A DNA stretch of 64,000 nt from Carya illinoinensis (Eukaryota > Streptophyta > Magnoliopsida > Fagales > Juglandaceae), in NCBI RefSeq assembly GCF_018687715.1, contig NC_056758.1:7710501-7774500 (forward strand). The letters are read 5' to 3'. Every line of letters starts with the position of its first letter. The stretch's first letter is position 1. Below, piece after piece: positions 35,060 through 48,129 of the stretch. The notes under the pieces are model-generated. The model was not told the DNA's origin. It made no database searches and saw only the letters and a list, made by a program, of their open reading frames with translations. A program made the position numbers and the translations under genes.

Positions 35060-38000
35060 TCACCAGCTGAACTGCATTATATTGCAAAGTTAGAAAATCA
35101 AGCAATTTAATTGATAAGCATAAATAACATGGCAAAGTTATGGTCTTGGTAACGTACCAATTTCTTCTTCTTCTTCTTTTTGTCAAGATAAGCCATGAGC
35201 TCCACTTGTTGGGCAAGAGAGTCCTCTAAAGCCTTTATAGTAAAAACAAGAGTAATCAAGACTCTAAATAATCAAGTTCTGTACGTTAGAATCAGATGAC
35301 TATTATCATCATCATGGCTGTAAAAGCATCTGCAATAATCTAAATATAAATGTAATATAAATTACTAATTAGTACTTCCAAGGTTGGATTTGTCGTCAGT
35401 TTTGACTCCTCGCATTCTACTCAGATCAATTGAGCCCCTATTTCATCAATAAAATACAAATTTACTATCTGCAAATAGCCCACTATATAGATAGAACGAG
35501 GGAGGAAACAGCCACTTAGAATCCCGTAGCACTAGAAGAATACCACAGCTTTAAAGCCATACTGAGACTGCTGGATTAGAGCCGATATAAAAAACAGAGA
35601 AGGTGAAAACCAACAGCTCGAGAAAAGCATCCAAACAAAATGCTTAGTGTAGAAGCCAAACAACTAGTGAGATGCATCACCCGAAACTTCCACAACAACC
35701 AGAGTTCTTCAACAACACTAGTAGCTCCCACAGAAATTCCAAAACTTGCCCAGAAATGATCATCACAGATTAGGCAAGTAGACGAGTACAAGCAATCTTC
35801 CACAACAAACCCAAGGTCCAGTCAAAGCAACACAAGAATAAATCCTAAAGCAACTTCCACCAATCAAAAACACACACTGGTGCACAGCTTCCACCACAAT
35901 ACAGCGGGGGAAAAATTAAAGCAAAATGTTCATTCAGTACCCCATATGTTACTTAGTCTTCTGTTGGCCTGAGTTCATGGAAATCCAGGGAAAGAGCATA
36001 TTAGTGAACACATTGACTACTCTTCTTAATTCAACTGTATACAACCTCTTGTCCATCTATCCTTAAATACAGTAGACAGCCACCATAAAACTAATTCCAA
36101 GAATTATGCTAGTAAGAGAACCATTCTGGAAATTGATAGACAACCATTCTAACTAACCTTCCCAGGATGAAGCAACCTGATTAGACTATTTTTATCACGA
36201 AGGAGAAACCATATCTACTCAAAAACCAAACACGCAAAGAAGAGATAATGCTGCCCCCATGGCATTACGATTTTCTCATGTGTTAAATACAAGTTGTTCT
36301 TTTTCGTTTTTTATTTAAGTTTTACTCCGAGGAGTTTTTTTAGAATATCAAGTTAGTCCCTCAGTAAATTTTGCATTAGTGAACCATTAGAGATATCATA
36401 TCAGCACCATTGGCAATTTGACACATGTGACTTGACTGGCCACTTGCATCACGTATAAAAAAAAAAATGCAAATAATAATAATAATAATAATATAAAACT
36501 TTAGTAAATTAAGAAAAAACAAGTGAATGACCAATTTGTACGTATAATAAATTCAAACTTCGAAGATCAATTTGTGATTTAGCCTTAATTTGATTGTGTG
36601 AATGACTTTGTCCAAACTATTGAGACGAGATGTGAAGCACACAGCTCATGACTGAAAGAGATACCAATAGGGGTGAGCACCAACTTAGTCAGACTCAGAT
36701 TGTTCTAAATCTAACTCTGACCCCGATTTGTGTAGGGTCCAATCTAACTACAACTTGTTGAAGCAGAGTCGGATTTAGGCTTTCAGCTTTGGGCTTTTTT
36801 TAGTTTCATATTTAGCCCATTTTTAAAAAGAATTTTTCGTGGGCTTTCAAATTTCAATTTTTCCAAAAAATTAAAACTAAAACTAAATCATTCACTACTA
36901 ATTTACTTCTATACTAATATCTAACTTATTTTTATACTAAACTTATACCATAGTGTCTAATTACTTGTTATCATACTATAGTATTACATATTATTTTTAG
37001 TATCTAATTACAGGTTAATATACTATAATGTTACATGTTATTATATTATACAAGTGTCTAACTTATATATAACTTGTTTCAACACTAGACTTATTTCTAG
37101 TGTCCAATTACATGTTATTATACCTTAGTAAATTAGTATTATGTGTTATTAACTTATTATACTAGACTTATTAGTTATTCTATACTAGTGTCTAATTTAT
37201 TTATATACAAGACTTATACTATAATGTCTAATTACGTGTTATTATATATTAGTATTACATTTTATTATACTAATGTCTAACTTAATTATATACTAGACTT
37301 TCTAGTGTCTAATTACATGTTATTATATTTTAGTAAATTAGTATATGTGTTATTAACTTATTATATTAGACTTATTTAAATACTAGTATCTAACTTATTT
37401 CAATACTTGATTATGTATGATTGTAATGCTATGATTACATATATTAAACTATCATTATTTATGATATAAACTATCATTATTTATACTACATAACTATACT
37501 AGTATATATGATAAATATATAAATAAATACATATTTTTATAACATACGTATAATATCGGAGTCGGATTTAGAGTTGAAATTGGAGCATAAAGTCAGATTG
37601 GATCGGAGTCGGAGTCGGAGTCAGTCGAACGACACCTCCAACTCTGACTGAAAAATTAAAAACAAATCCAACTCCGACTCCATTTTGTCGGAGTTGGAGC
37701 GGAACTGGAGCGGAGCCGGATTCGGAGTCGAATTTTCGGAGAAACTTCCCCGTGACTTCACTCAATATAAGCTTCCCCGTGACTACTTAACAAATACAAA
37801 ATTCTGCCTTGTTCATAAACAATCTTGAAAAAAAAATTATCTTGTGATAGAGTTGAGATCCTTTCAGTTTCAGTTTCAGCCACTTATGGAAACTTTTCTG
37901 ATGCCCAAATGAAAGTGTCTAAATGAAGGGGTACAGTTTATGTCTGAGTAGGATGGCCAAAGATTAGAAGTTTTCCTTGGATACTGTTAGGTTAGTGCCA

Positions 38001-41000
38001 TAAGCAAACATCAAAGAAGACAAAATTATTATCTTATTATGCATAAAAAATATTAACATCAAACTAAACCATTCAACCATGCATGAAGGGTAATTTCATC
38101 TGTTTCTATTAGATTAACAACAGTTTTTGGTCTGAAAGTAACAAACACTGAAACTTCTGATTAGGCTATCAATGGTCAAAGTTTATGTAAATAAGTGATG
38201 ATGAAGATATAGTTAATGTAGAAAAATGTAATTAACCCACTATTTTTTTAAGAGCCCAAGCATCCAATAGTTTGATTTTAAGCTAAATGCCAAATAAATC
38301 TTTTGAAAAAGAAAAGTTTATCCCATCTTAAGCTTTTGGATGATGACCCTTGATCCCCAGCAACCACTGATCGAGTTACCAAAAATACATTCCCCTATCT
38401 TATTTTCACTCTATAGAAAAAACAAAAGAAGATTCTGCTTTTGAAATATCAATAACCCAAAAACAAAACAAATAAAACCTAATTCTCATGCAGATTATAG
38501 CTTTTGCTTTTCCCTCTTTATGGCCAGATTTTATTCTATTTTAATTTTATGCATAATATGGGAATTCATGCATACCTTCTTGGTTTCCATAAGCTCTTGC
38601 TCCAAGGCATCAACCCGTCTTACAGCGGCATTCAGCATTTCTTCCTTCTCAGCTGGCATGGCGTCAGGTTTCAAACTCAAAGTGCTCACTTTATCTTCCA
38701 ATTCATGTATGCATTTTAAGACAGACATGTACTGAGTGCCAGAGATGGCATTGTCATGAAACTGGTGGGAAGGTTCCTGGTCTTTGAAGATTGGCTCAAC
38801 ACAGTAAAGAGGATTGGAGTAGATGGTAGCTTCTGTGAGCTTCTTGGGCATGTTGCGTGTCAATCTGACCATGGTGACGAAGCCCATAAGAAAGGCCATA
38901 ACACCAGTAAAAAATTGAGAACTGAATCCTTCGGGAATGTTGCAAGCATCATGCATGGCAAAACAATCTGCTGCTGGAGTTATAGAAAACTTGTATGACT
39001 TTTTTTCTAGTAATCTAGTATATTTTCTGTATTAGAGAAGGTAAGACAAACAAAAGACAGATAAAATGTCGCCTGAACATTATTTATGCATTAGTAAGGC
39101 AACCAAAAAAATTTATATTGTAAAAAACGTAATATATAAGAAAAAGGTCCACATATGGACAATTGTAATCTACCCTTTTTGTTTTCGTGGAGGGAATCTC
39201 TATCAGGAAAACCTCTATATCATCAACTTTTAAGAAGGAAATGATAAGACTCCTGATAAAGAAATGGTAAGGATTAATAAACCACGGCGTCAAACAAAAT
39301 GGCTGCACATAAATCCTCTGACTTTATAATTTGGTGAGACTGCCTATTGGAACCTAATATATGCAAAATAAGTAAATGTTTCTGCTAAGCCGCAATTCTT
39401 AGACTATGCAATTCATTGCTAGCATGTTGTGAGAGGAACTGTAAACCATCCAATATGATGATATCATAGAATTTTGAAGCACGGGGAAAACTCAAGCTAG
39501 ATGGAGGAACATGCTGAATACCAAGTCAGCTTCTTCCCCCTCCTCACTCATGAATGGTCTCAGAAGTAATTCATGTTTATACTAATGTAGGGAAAAAAGT
39601 ACCACTTCTTACTTCTTTCTAATTCCTCGTTTAAATTACAGAGCAAACTGTACAGGAAGAAAAAAAGAGAAGGCAAGCATAACAGTCATTTTCAGATCAA
39701 TGTAGTTACTTCATCGCCCTTCATGACATGATAACAGCCAATAAATACTTTAAAAATGAGTATACATACAATTGTAACTGTAGGTGATGTACCTTTCGAA
39801 AGGGAAAACCGGTCGTTATCTACCATCTGTTGCCACGTGGAATCCACGGATTTATCAACCATTGGGACAAATTCTTCAGACACATAGGTTTCTAGGCGAT
39901 TTCGTGGTATCAGGACCTGTGGAGATGAACTCTCACTTACACTTAAAAAAGAGGGAATTTAGAGGAACTGGGTAGAAGAAAGGGGGCAGGGGGGATATGA
40001 GTGAGCATAAAAGATAAAGAAATTGACGAACTTAGTGGAGAACATTTTTTATCGAGTTTCTCAATAACCTCAGACTGTAAACCATGGATAGAACTTGTGT
40101 GTGGCCATCATTGAACACATATAAAACGAAGTGAAATTCCCAAAAATTTGAATCCCCCTGGCAGCTCCCTTTCCCAAAATTCTTTTTCTCTCCCAAAACC
40201 CCTCCACCAAACACCTCCACCACCCCCCCCCCCCTCCCAAAAAAAAAAAAAGAAAAAAAAAACTCTGGACGAAGGAAGAAGCTCATCCTCCTCTTCTCAC
40301 CGATGAAGCCATCCCCCTCTATTTTGTCCCTCCCTCTCTCTCTCTCTTTTTTTTTTTTTTTTTGTTTTCTTCATTTTCCCAAATTTTCTCATTTTCTAAG
40401 CCATTGGAAGCCAGAGTAGGGCTTTTAGGACACAATCTCTCTTTAAGCCCCCACACCATTGGAAGCATTGTCCCTCACTCACCAACCCCACCATCATCTG
40501 CTTCCATCTGCCCATGTGTGCCTGCGACGCACTATCTCCAGTGTGCTTGGCCGCCACATTCCATCTAGTTGCCTTGTGTTCTAGCCCACTTTATTGGCTT
40601 ATAGCCCTGTTATGTATTTTTCTTTTCCAGTTCTCTTCTTGTTTTTTCAAGGAAAATAAATCTCACATCTATGGCCCTTTTCAGCTCACGCATCCCATCT
40701 AGAATCTCCTAGTGTTTTGCTCCACCACCCCACTGAACACTGCTATCCTTTCACTGGCGCGTGGGCTACACATGCCGCCATTGGAAAGCTTGGCTCTAAT
40801 ATGCCACTACCTTCCACCACTGCACCATACTTTTCCCAGGAGCTATGTGCAATTTCTGCTGCTTCTTTTGCCAGAAGATGGCTTCTTCTACTCCTTATCC
40901 AAGAACGCAAGAGAGAAGACCCTCATTGACTGCCTCAACACAAACAATTCCAATGCTGATAAATCCTCCTTCAACCAACAAAACAGGCATTGAGGCGGCC

Positions 41001-44000
41001 TTTTTCTCGACTGCATGTTGAGAAATAATGGGACCAGAACTATTTTGTTCCATTGCCAGATGTTTTTTATTTATCACACTGTAATGTTTGTTTTGTAGCA
41101 TTTGTTGGGGTCTCCCACCCCCTCCAATTTTACTTTTATCTTTGTTAATCCAAGTGAAGAAAAACAAAGAATTCCACGTGGAGATGAGCATTTGAGTCCG
41201 CTGTCATGCTAGGAACACAGAGTTCTAGCCTTTTCTAAGTCATGCATCCGTCTAGGAAAAAGTAATTCTAAGAATTAACACTAAAATGAGGTTTTCAGGT
41301 GTAATAGCCCGCTAGAAATTCAATTGTGAAATTTCTTTTGACCTTAAGAACCTCGTGAAAATTCCGTAAGTTTACACGAATCGACTAATCGCGTAGATTT
41401 TAGCCTGTCAACATAGTTAGTGTTATCACTCACTATGGTGCCAGAAATGCGATTTTAATTATTTGAGATAGTTAGAAGTGTCAGAATACATTATAGTCTA
41501 CACCACTAGGCTTAATTGAATATTTAGGATTTTTCAGTACTAAGTTTATTACATTTATTTTTGAAGTGAATAGTAATCTCGGTAAACGTACTAAATGCAG
41601 TGTTTTCAAAATCACAGTGTGAAATGTCCAAATTAGGTTAGCGAAATTTTATTTGGATACTTGGCAATATCTTAACCACACATAATGAATAGTATTAGAT
41701 ACTTAGCACAAAGAGAAACCATTAGATGGAATTGTGAAGGAAATCAAGGTGTGAGATCATGACACCTAAACAAAATACACATTTGGAAAATATTTTAAGA
41801 ACATAGATTTAAAATACACATGGAAAGATTTTAACCACCTTACTCTTCCAAGTCTACTCCACATTTAGAAAATATTTTGAACTAATTTCGTGGATATTAT
41901 TGGGTAAAAATATCTTGAGTTGATTTTTGTAGATATTATTAGGTAAGAGAGTCCTACACTCCACTCTCACTCCGGTAAGAGAGTCCTACACTTAACTCTC
42001 ACTTCGGGTAAGAGAGTCCTACACTTAACTCTCACTCCAGCCTCATCTCTTCCATATCTTATCCACAAGTATCTCCAGCCATCCCTCCCCACGAAATTAT
42101 TTTAATTTATGCTTTCCATTGAAAGAATACCAAACACTCTCTCTCGGACAGCTTTTAGGAGTTATTTTGCACACCCATTTCGAAGCTTTTGTAAGTGTTT
42201 TATCATAAAGTCTCCTTCATATAAGTTGTTCCTATTTGAGTCTAGTTTCCGTAGATGTATTTTTCGTATCATTCCATGGTCATTTGGTCGGTCAAAAGTA
42301 TTTTTAACCATAAAAAGGTCATTCTGGGCGTGAATCTGGAGAGTATGTTATAGTTTGGAGTTTTTGACCAAGCTAATGGATAGATATTGGTCCGAAATTT
42401 TTATGGAGTATTGTTAACATGTATATATGACTATTGGTTGATGATTTTTGCATGATTAAAGGTTTTGATGAAAGATTTTCTTAGATTTAGAAACTTAGAA
42501 ACTGGAAGAGGAAAAACAGTTTCTGTTTTGAGAAAGTTTAACTCTTTGGTGGTCTAAACCTATTCTAATGACTTTGATAATTTTATTGGAGGATCCTAAA
42601 CATCTTATATACATGTTATATTATTATTTTGAAGATATTTGATATTAGTTTCAAAGATATGAAATTTTATGCAAAGAGATATTCAGATAAGCCAAAGTGT
42701 GGATATTCTTGGCTAAATTTATGTTTTGATTAATTTCTAACCATGTGATCTTGAATTAGAAGCTTGTATATGTTTTAGGACATCTTTTTAAACCATGTAA
42801 TGGTTTGGTTTGAAGATCATATATTTATAAGTCATAGATCAAGAGATTTATCAAAACTAGTTGAGGAAAAAGTTTCTGTTTTTGGACTAAGTGTAAAACC
42901 AAAAACTCCAAATTTTATTTTGTGATTTTGGTGACTTTAGTTTGATGATTTAAAGTATGGTTGATGTTAGGATGATATTATGAATATGTTAGAAGTAAGA
43001 TTTGATTTTTGAAATTCTTGGAGATGTTTTGATTTAAGGTCAAAACTTGTGATTTAAGTGCTTGGATCATTTTACAAAAAAGTTTGGTGTTGATTATTAG
43101 CTTTTTCTAAATGGATGTTTTAAGTATGGTTTTGAACTTAGGATTGGAAGATGTTTGTTGCAAAATTTTGGTTTAAGCATGAGTTTTGAAGTTGGAAGGA
43201 ATTGCAACAAAAATAAAGGGAAATGGCCTATGGATGTTTCAACCATAGTGTGTTCTTCATAGTTGTGTTTTGTTTTAAATTTTTCTGAGTTGATATTTAA
43301 GTTTAGGATAAAATTTACATGAGGAATGTAAATTTTAGAAACTTTTAGAGTTAGTATGCAAAATCCTTAAGTTATGGGTAAAACGGTCATTTTTTCACAT
43401 GTAGAGAGTAAAATGAAAATTTTACTCTTTAAGTTAGTATTTTCCATATTTCAAATTATTAGTGATTTAGTTCTAACTTTTAGAATTACTAATTACAGTT
43501 CCTCGTGATCGCACTTGAAGTTTTATAAAAAATGCGGAGATCGAGGTAAGTTAGCTTTTAACTTACTAGCAGTCTACTGTGTATGTGTGCTAAGTAAAAG
43601 AACTACAGTGTATGTATGTATGGTATCATATGTGTCATGCCATGTCAAGTTATCATGTAATTGTCTATTATACAGAATTTATTCTGTCATCAATTTTTAT
43701 CTGTTACATAATATATTCTGTTATATATTGCTGTACATTACAAGTACGTCATGCTAAGTATGTCATCCATTACATGCAAGTCAAGTCATGTAATATTCAC
43801 TGTTGCAAGTATGTCATGTTAAATATGTTGTCTATTATATGTTATGCCATGTTAGGAAATGTTTCTATCTCAAGTTGGTAATGTATTCTAAGTTATGTTC
43901 AAGTCACGTTATGTTACGTCAGGACTTCAGTCCTTTCGTATTCCAGTCACATTTCATCTTGAGTACATTATGATGTGTAGAATACATGGGGCCACAACAA

Positions 44001-47000
44001 CTGTGGAGTATGTATTTTTAATGTTAAGTCAAGTTTGTGTAGAATACATGGGGCCACAACAACTGTGGAGTATGTATTTAACTACAATTGTGATGCGTAA
44101 AATACATGGGGCCACAACAACTGTGGAGTATGTATTTTTCATGTTAAGTCAAGTTTGTGTAGAATACATGGGGCCACAACAACTGTGGAGTATGTATTTA
44201 ACTACAATTGTGATGCGTAAAATATATGGGGCCACAACAACTGTGGAGTATGTATTTTTCATGTTAAGTCAAGTTTGTGTAGAATACATGGGGCCACAAC
44301 AACTGTGGAGTATGTATTTTTAATGTTAAGTCAAGTTTGTGTAGAATACATGGGGCCACAACAACTGTGGAGTATGTATTTACACGTAGAATACATGGGG
44401 CCACAACAACTGTGGAGTATCTATTTTTCATGTTAATTCAAGTTTCAGAGCAAGTTCATGCTAAGTCAAGTTCAGTTCATGTTTCAATTTAAGTTATGTC
44501 AATTATGATATGTTGTACGCTAAGTAATTCTTTAATTACTTATGAATTTGATTATGCATTTATGCTTTTACTGTCATCCATGCATCATTAGTCTGTGTGG
44601 AAGTTTTTTGTTAACTTGCTGAGATTTGTAATCAAATCTCACTGTGGTAGTCCCAACTACCATTCCTCCCGAATGGTAGATCTTGTTACAGGACCTGAAG
44701 GAGGACCAGGAGCTGACCAACTAGACACAGTCGACTGAACGACGGTGCGTCGTTAATGTTAATATAGTAGTTAAATTACTACTTGTACGATGGAGTTGCA
44801 TCTCCAGTACTTTTGGATCATAACTATTTTGGAATAGTGCTGTGATCTTAGTTATTCAATGGATCTTTATGTATGAAGTATGTTTTAAGTATTGAGATAT
44901 TTTCAGTTTGGTGCATAGTATTGCTAAAGAAAAAAATTATCCGCTGCGAATATTGCATAATGTTAGATGCATGTTAGGATTATTGCATCTTATATGTCAT
45001 GAACGGGGGCAGGTAACCTTGTGTTGCATGTCTCGACGCTTCAAATGTCCGTCCGATCCCAAACGGAATTTGGGGGCGTTACATCATGTGCTCACAAACC
45101 AATATATTCCAATATAAAAAGCTTGTGTATGCATTTATCCTCACTGGCACCATCGGACAAATGAATGCCACTCGTGCAACTATTACCCAGCTGCTGACAC
45201 TGACAGTTTTTTTTATTACTAATATTATTAAAAAGGAAGTCTGCTATACTTACTTCTTCAGGGATAGTAGAGAGTTGAGAGTACTCGACATGCTCCCTTG
45301 GAAGTCTAGAAGAAAAAGAATGCATGCCATCTACATGTACATCTGGAGCTGCCTCCACACCAAACGAGTGATGACCCTGAAAATTAACACACACACACAC
45401 ACACAGAGGCAGTATATCAATGAGCAGGAACATTGAAAGCCAAAATAATTTAGAATGTAGAGATAATCTGGAACCAAAAACATTTCAATTACAGAGGTAC
45501 ATCAACAAGGGAAAAAGTGAGCTGATGTATGATAGTTTTGCATCTCTTTAAACAAACAAGGAAAAAGTGGAAGAATAGATTCATGATCAAAGATCAGGCA
45601 AGACCTTAGGGTATATTATCTCATCCTCAGATATTGTCTTCTCTTCGACAATTTGAATATTAGGTTTCTTTGTACATTTATGAGCACCATTCTGAACCAT
45701 CTGCAGGCCCATATATCAAATAAGTGGGGTTGCTAATTCTAGAATAAACGATGCATAGATAATCAATCACACTGCAAATTACACAATACAGAAGAGAATT
45801 TTTCCAATCACATTTAAGATCTCCGGATCCTTCCACGGGCCCTTATCAGAATACATGCAGCCTCCTTGATCAGCACAGGTACAAGTGCCTCCTAAAAATT
45901 CTGGCAACTCACTGGTTCAACAAGACAAACAATTTCTTTCAAGTAAAAGAAGAAAAAAATAACAATCAAAGAATAAAGCACATAATAGATAAAGATAATA
46001 AGAAACAAATATGAAATAAAAGTGCAAAAAGATTACTCATCAGAGAATTACCTAGCATCAATTATTTCAAGCAACTTGCTCTGGTATTTATTGCCAAGAA
46101 CCTGGTGAATAATACCATTTACTGATTAATATTAGCTAGATTACAAAAAGTGGATTATGCATAAGGTGTTTCCTTACATGGATTTTTGCTGCTGTCTTAG
46201 GATCAAGGAAAGTCTTTACAGTGTTCCACAACATTCTGAATCCAGAGCCAGCATTGATGATGAACATGCGATTCAATGTCTGCAATGAAGAAACCAATTG
46301 ACATGGCATCAACGGTGCTTTTATCCTCCATATAAATGCAAGGTTCATAGACAAACAGATCAGAAAGAAGTTACCTCGGGATAATAGTCACCATCAATCT
46401 TCTGAAGGCGAGTAACAAGTTCCCTTGCAGCTTTGTTGAAATTTTTCAGTCCCTGTGAAAACGTTAATAAAGGTCTGTAATAAATTATCTCTCCCTTTTA
46501 TTTGTTTTCTAAGAGATTGGTCTCTTCTCTAAATGGTGATTATTGTTCTCACGTACCACTCCTTCCACGTCCAGGATGGTTGTACTTTGATCGATGTGTT
46601 TTTTGGTTGCAATTGAACAAGCTGGAAACTTTATGGCAAATGTCCTCTCAAACTCCTTTACATGGTATTTCACATAGCGGTCCATGTTTGTGACTTGCAT
46701 CAGCTTGGCAGCATCTACTTTCCCCAATCTCTCGATGTACACAGGTCTTCCATCCTTATCTACTCCGTGATTCCCTTGAGGATAGTATTCCAGGACTTCA
46801 TTGATTTCCTCAAATTCAAAATCCTTGAGGAAAAAAAGAGAGAGAGCAAGGAATGAACAAAGGAATGCAACTCATTCAGAGGGGAACACTATTTCTAAAG
46901 TAAACTTCTTCTTTGAAGATTTCTTTTGAAGTATAACTAGAGTAATGAAATGAATTAAATAGATAATAAAAAAACTGTCAAGCATTATACCCATTCTACA

Positions 47001-48129
47001 ACAATTACCTCCATCAGTGTGTCAGCACCAAATTCATTCCTCCACCGGAGCATGTCAGACCACATATGCTTTGTTTTGTCAATATCAAATTTTCTGGCCT
47101 TCAAGAATCTGCATTGTCAAAGTTTTCAAATCACTTGATAAACAAAGTAAAAAGGAAAACTTGCAGTTTACTTGATAATAAAGTACAGCAATTATGTTCA
47201 TGTCCCCTTTAGAGAAATAATCTTTAAAAACTGTTGAATGCATGCTATTTTATGAAACACTATATTGCTCTACAGCGAAGGAGTGGAACTGCAACCATGC
47301 AAACATCAACAAAACTGATGATGGAAGAAGGAAAGTAAACAACCTGAGCATCATATGATAATCATCGTGCTTTGCAGGCAGAAGCTCTTCCAAAATCAGT
47401 GCTTGACGGAAAGCATCCACAGCCTTCAACTCCTCCGCATCATGCACGTCCTCAATTTCAACTGACATGACTTTACTACTTCTCCTAACCCTTCTTTTCA
47501 AAGAATGCCTGAGCTTGGTGGAGGCATTGATTGCTTTCTTCTTCAAAGACCCAATTCTAGTCCTCTTCTCATCGTCAAAGTTCTCGACATCAGATCTTTC
47601 AAGGACTGTAAATCAGTACGTATAACCATCAAAAAAGCTTTTGTTCAATCGGCAGGCAAAAAATTTCTTTGGCTGTTAAGCACTCACAACCCCCCCTCCC
47701 CCCGCGCGGCGGCACTCTCTCTCGTCCAATAATCTAGTACCGTATTTACCATTATAGATTAATACTGTTTTATTATGAATATATATTTTTCCACATCACT
47801 CTTAGTCCAGGGGACTTAGCTGATAGTTGCACACCTCAATAAAATCACAGAAAAAATCTTCCAAAAAATATATATTACAATTATTTATGTTCTTTATCTT
47901 CTTCCACATGGTTGGTGTTCTTATTATCTACTTACTGTTTATTTGAGCTGCAACACTGCGCTTTTGAATAAAAGTGTCTTATTAAAAAATATATGGATTG
48001 TTTTCAAGACGGTGATATGCATCGCATTATCTGAATCGCACAGAGAACTTCTTAACAAAGAAATGCAGGAAGAAGTATGAAAAAGATTTTAATTAGGCTA
48101 CCTGGTTTGGGAGAAAGTGGTCCAGACAT
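35060..48129 (-). CDS. SFH-type Sec14 phosphatidylinositol/phosphatidylcholine transfer protein (14 coding exons, 602 aa)
   Basis: Lipid transfer protein of the plant Sec14-homologue group, which moves phosphoinositides/phosphatidylcholine and supports membrane traffic. Coding exons from the start: 48102-48129, 47344-47605, 47009-47108, 46557-46823, 46375-46452, 46178-46279, 46052-46101, 45812-45911, 45605-45700, 45254-45376, 39793-39916, 38576-38967, 35158-35232, 35060-35071; all GT-AG and phase-consistent. Domains: basic N-terminal stretch ([12 protein letters not shown], about 28-39), CRAL-TRIO N part ([16 protein letters not shown]), CRAL-TRIO lipid pocket about 130-300 ([55 protein letters not shown]), hydrophobic segment 462-477, coiled coil about 530-590, and a C-terminal six-lysine tail ending LFSW. 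The last 12-nt exon and the exon 10-11 junction are inferred. A 5.3-kb intron contains an LTR. No nodulin domain is present. Confidence 0.9.
36665..37740. mobile_element. hAT-like repeat in an SFH intron, with degenerate internal tandem repeats
   Basis: It begins taggggtgagcaccaac near 36668, a common hAT-type MITE end, and its right side is rich in cggagtcggag and ccaactccgac words (37560-37740), partly inverted copies of one another. The middle (36900-37410) consists of degenerate repeats around agtgtctaattacatgttat and atactagacttat. The right terminus and target duplication were not found. Confidence 0.5.
40020..41299. other. CT-rich intronic segment of unknown origin
   Basis: It lies in the largest SFH intron between exon 11 and the LTR. 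It has a ccaccacccccccccc and A-run region (40210-40265) and a CT-rich part (40320-40380). Several plus-strand open frames (40362-40993) rich in Pro, Ser, Cys and His have no recognised homology. The composition suggests an old inserted repeat or leader-like sequence rather than a gene. Confidence 0.35.
41300..45083. mobile_element. Probable solo LTR (3.8 kb, Ty3 chromovirus/Tekay-Del type) in the SFH intron
   Basis: It starts TGTAATAGCCCGCTAG and ends GGGGGCGTTACA, the paired TGTAA...TTACA ends of plant Ty3 LTRs with very long repeats. The flanking pentamers are tcagg (41295-41299) and tcatg (45084-45088), 4 of 5 identical. No gag or pol coding is present between them, so a solo LTR left by recombination fits best. 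Inside are three tandem 32-33-bp units at 41943, 41975 and 42008, an eight-copy hairpin repeat at 43977-44426, and three hairpins at 44621-44678. It lies between SFH exons 11 and 10 and must be spliced out with them. Confidence 0.65.
43977..44426. repeat. Eight-copy tandem repeat with hairpin core, alternating spacers
   Basis: A 41-bp core containing atacatggggccacaacaac and tgtggagtatgtattt starts at 43977, 44039, 44097, 44159, 44217, 44279, 44341 and 44386. Spacers alternate between two kinds (tcatgttaagtcaagtttgt and aactacaattgtgatgcg), giving a higher-order unit of 120 bp. Each core folds: aatacat pairs with atgtatt and ccaca with tgtgg around an acaac loop. Copies are nearly identical. 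Confidence 0.9.
45391..45408. repeat. (CA)n microsatellite beside an SFH splice acceptor
   Basis: About nine ca units in the intron just upstream (gene sense) of SFH exon 10. On the gene strand this is a GT run that comes just before the TTTTCAG acceptor. Confidence 0.8.

Noticed and set aside
34812..35216. Longer SFH C-terminus continuing to a stop at 34812
   Set aside because: It reads through a plausible intron and gives a low-complexity tail unlike the family; a short FSW end after the lysines fits better, though RNA data would decide.
40362..40993. Plus-strand frames in the SFH intron resembling a small Pro/Cys-rich protein
   Set aside because: No homology, no conserved start and several overlapping frames; composition alone explains the openness.
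43895..44323. 142-codon plus-strand frame with repeating [11 protein letters not shown] / [12 protein letters not shown] units
   Set aside because: It stays open only because the 120-bp repeat is a multiple of three; it lies in a non-coding LTR and has no family.
43977..44426. CRISPR-like array of repeats and spacers
   Set aside because: This is a plant genome; the spacers are only two alternating sequences, not unique ones, and no cas genes are present.
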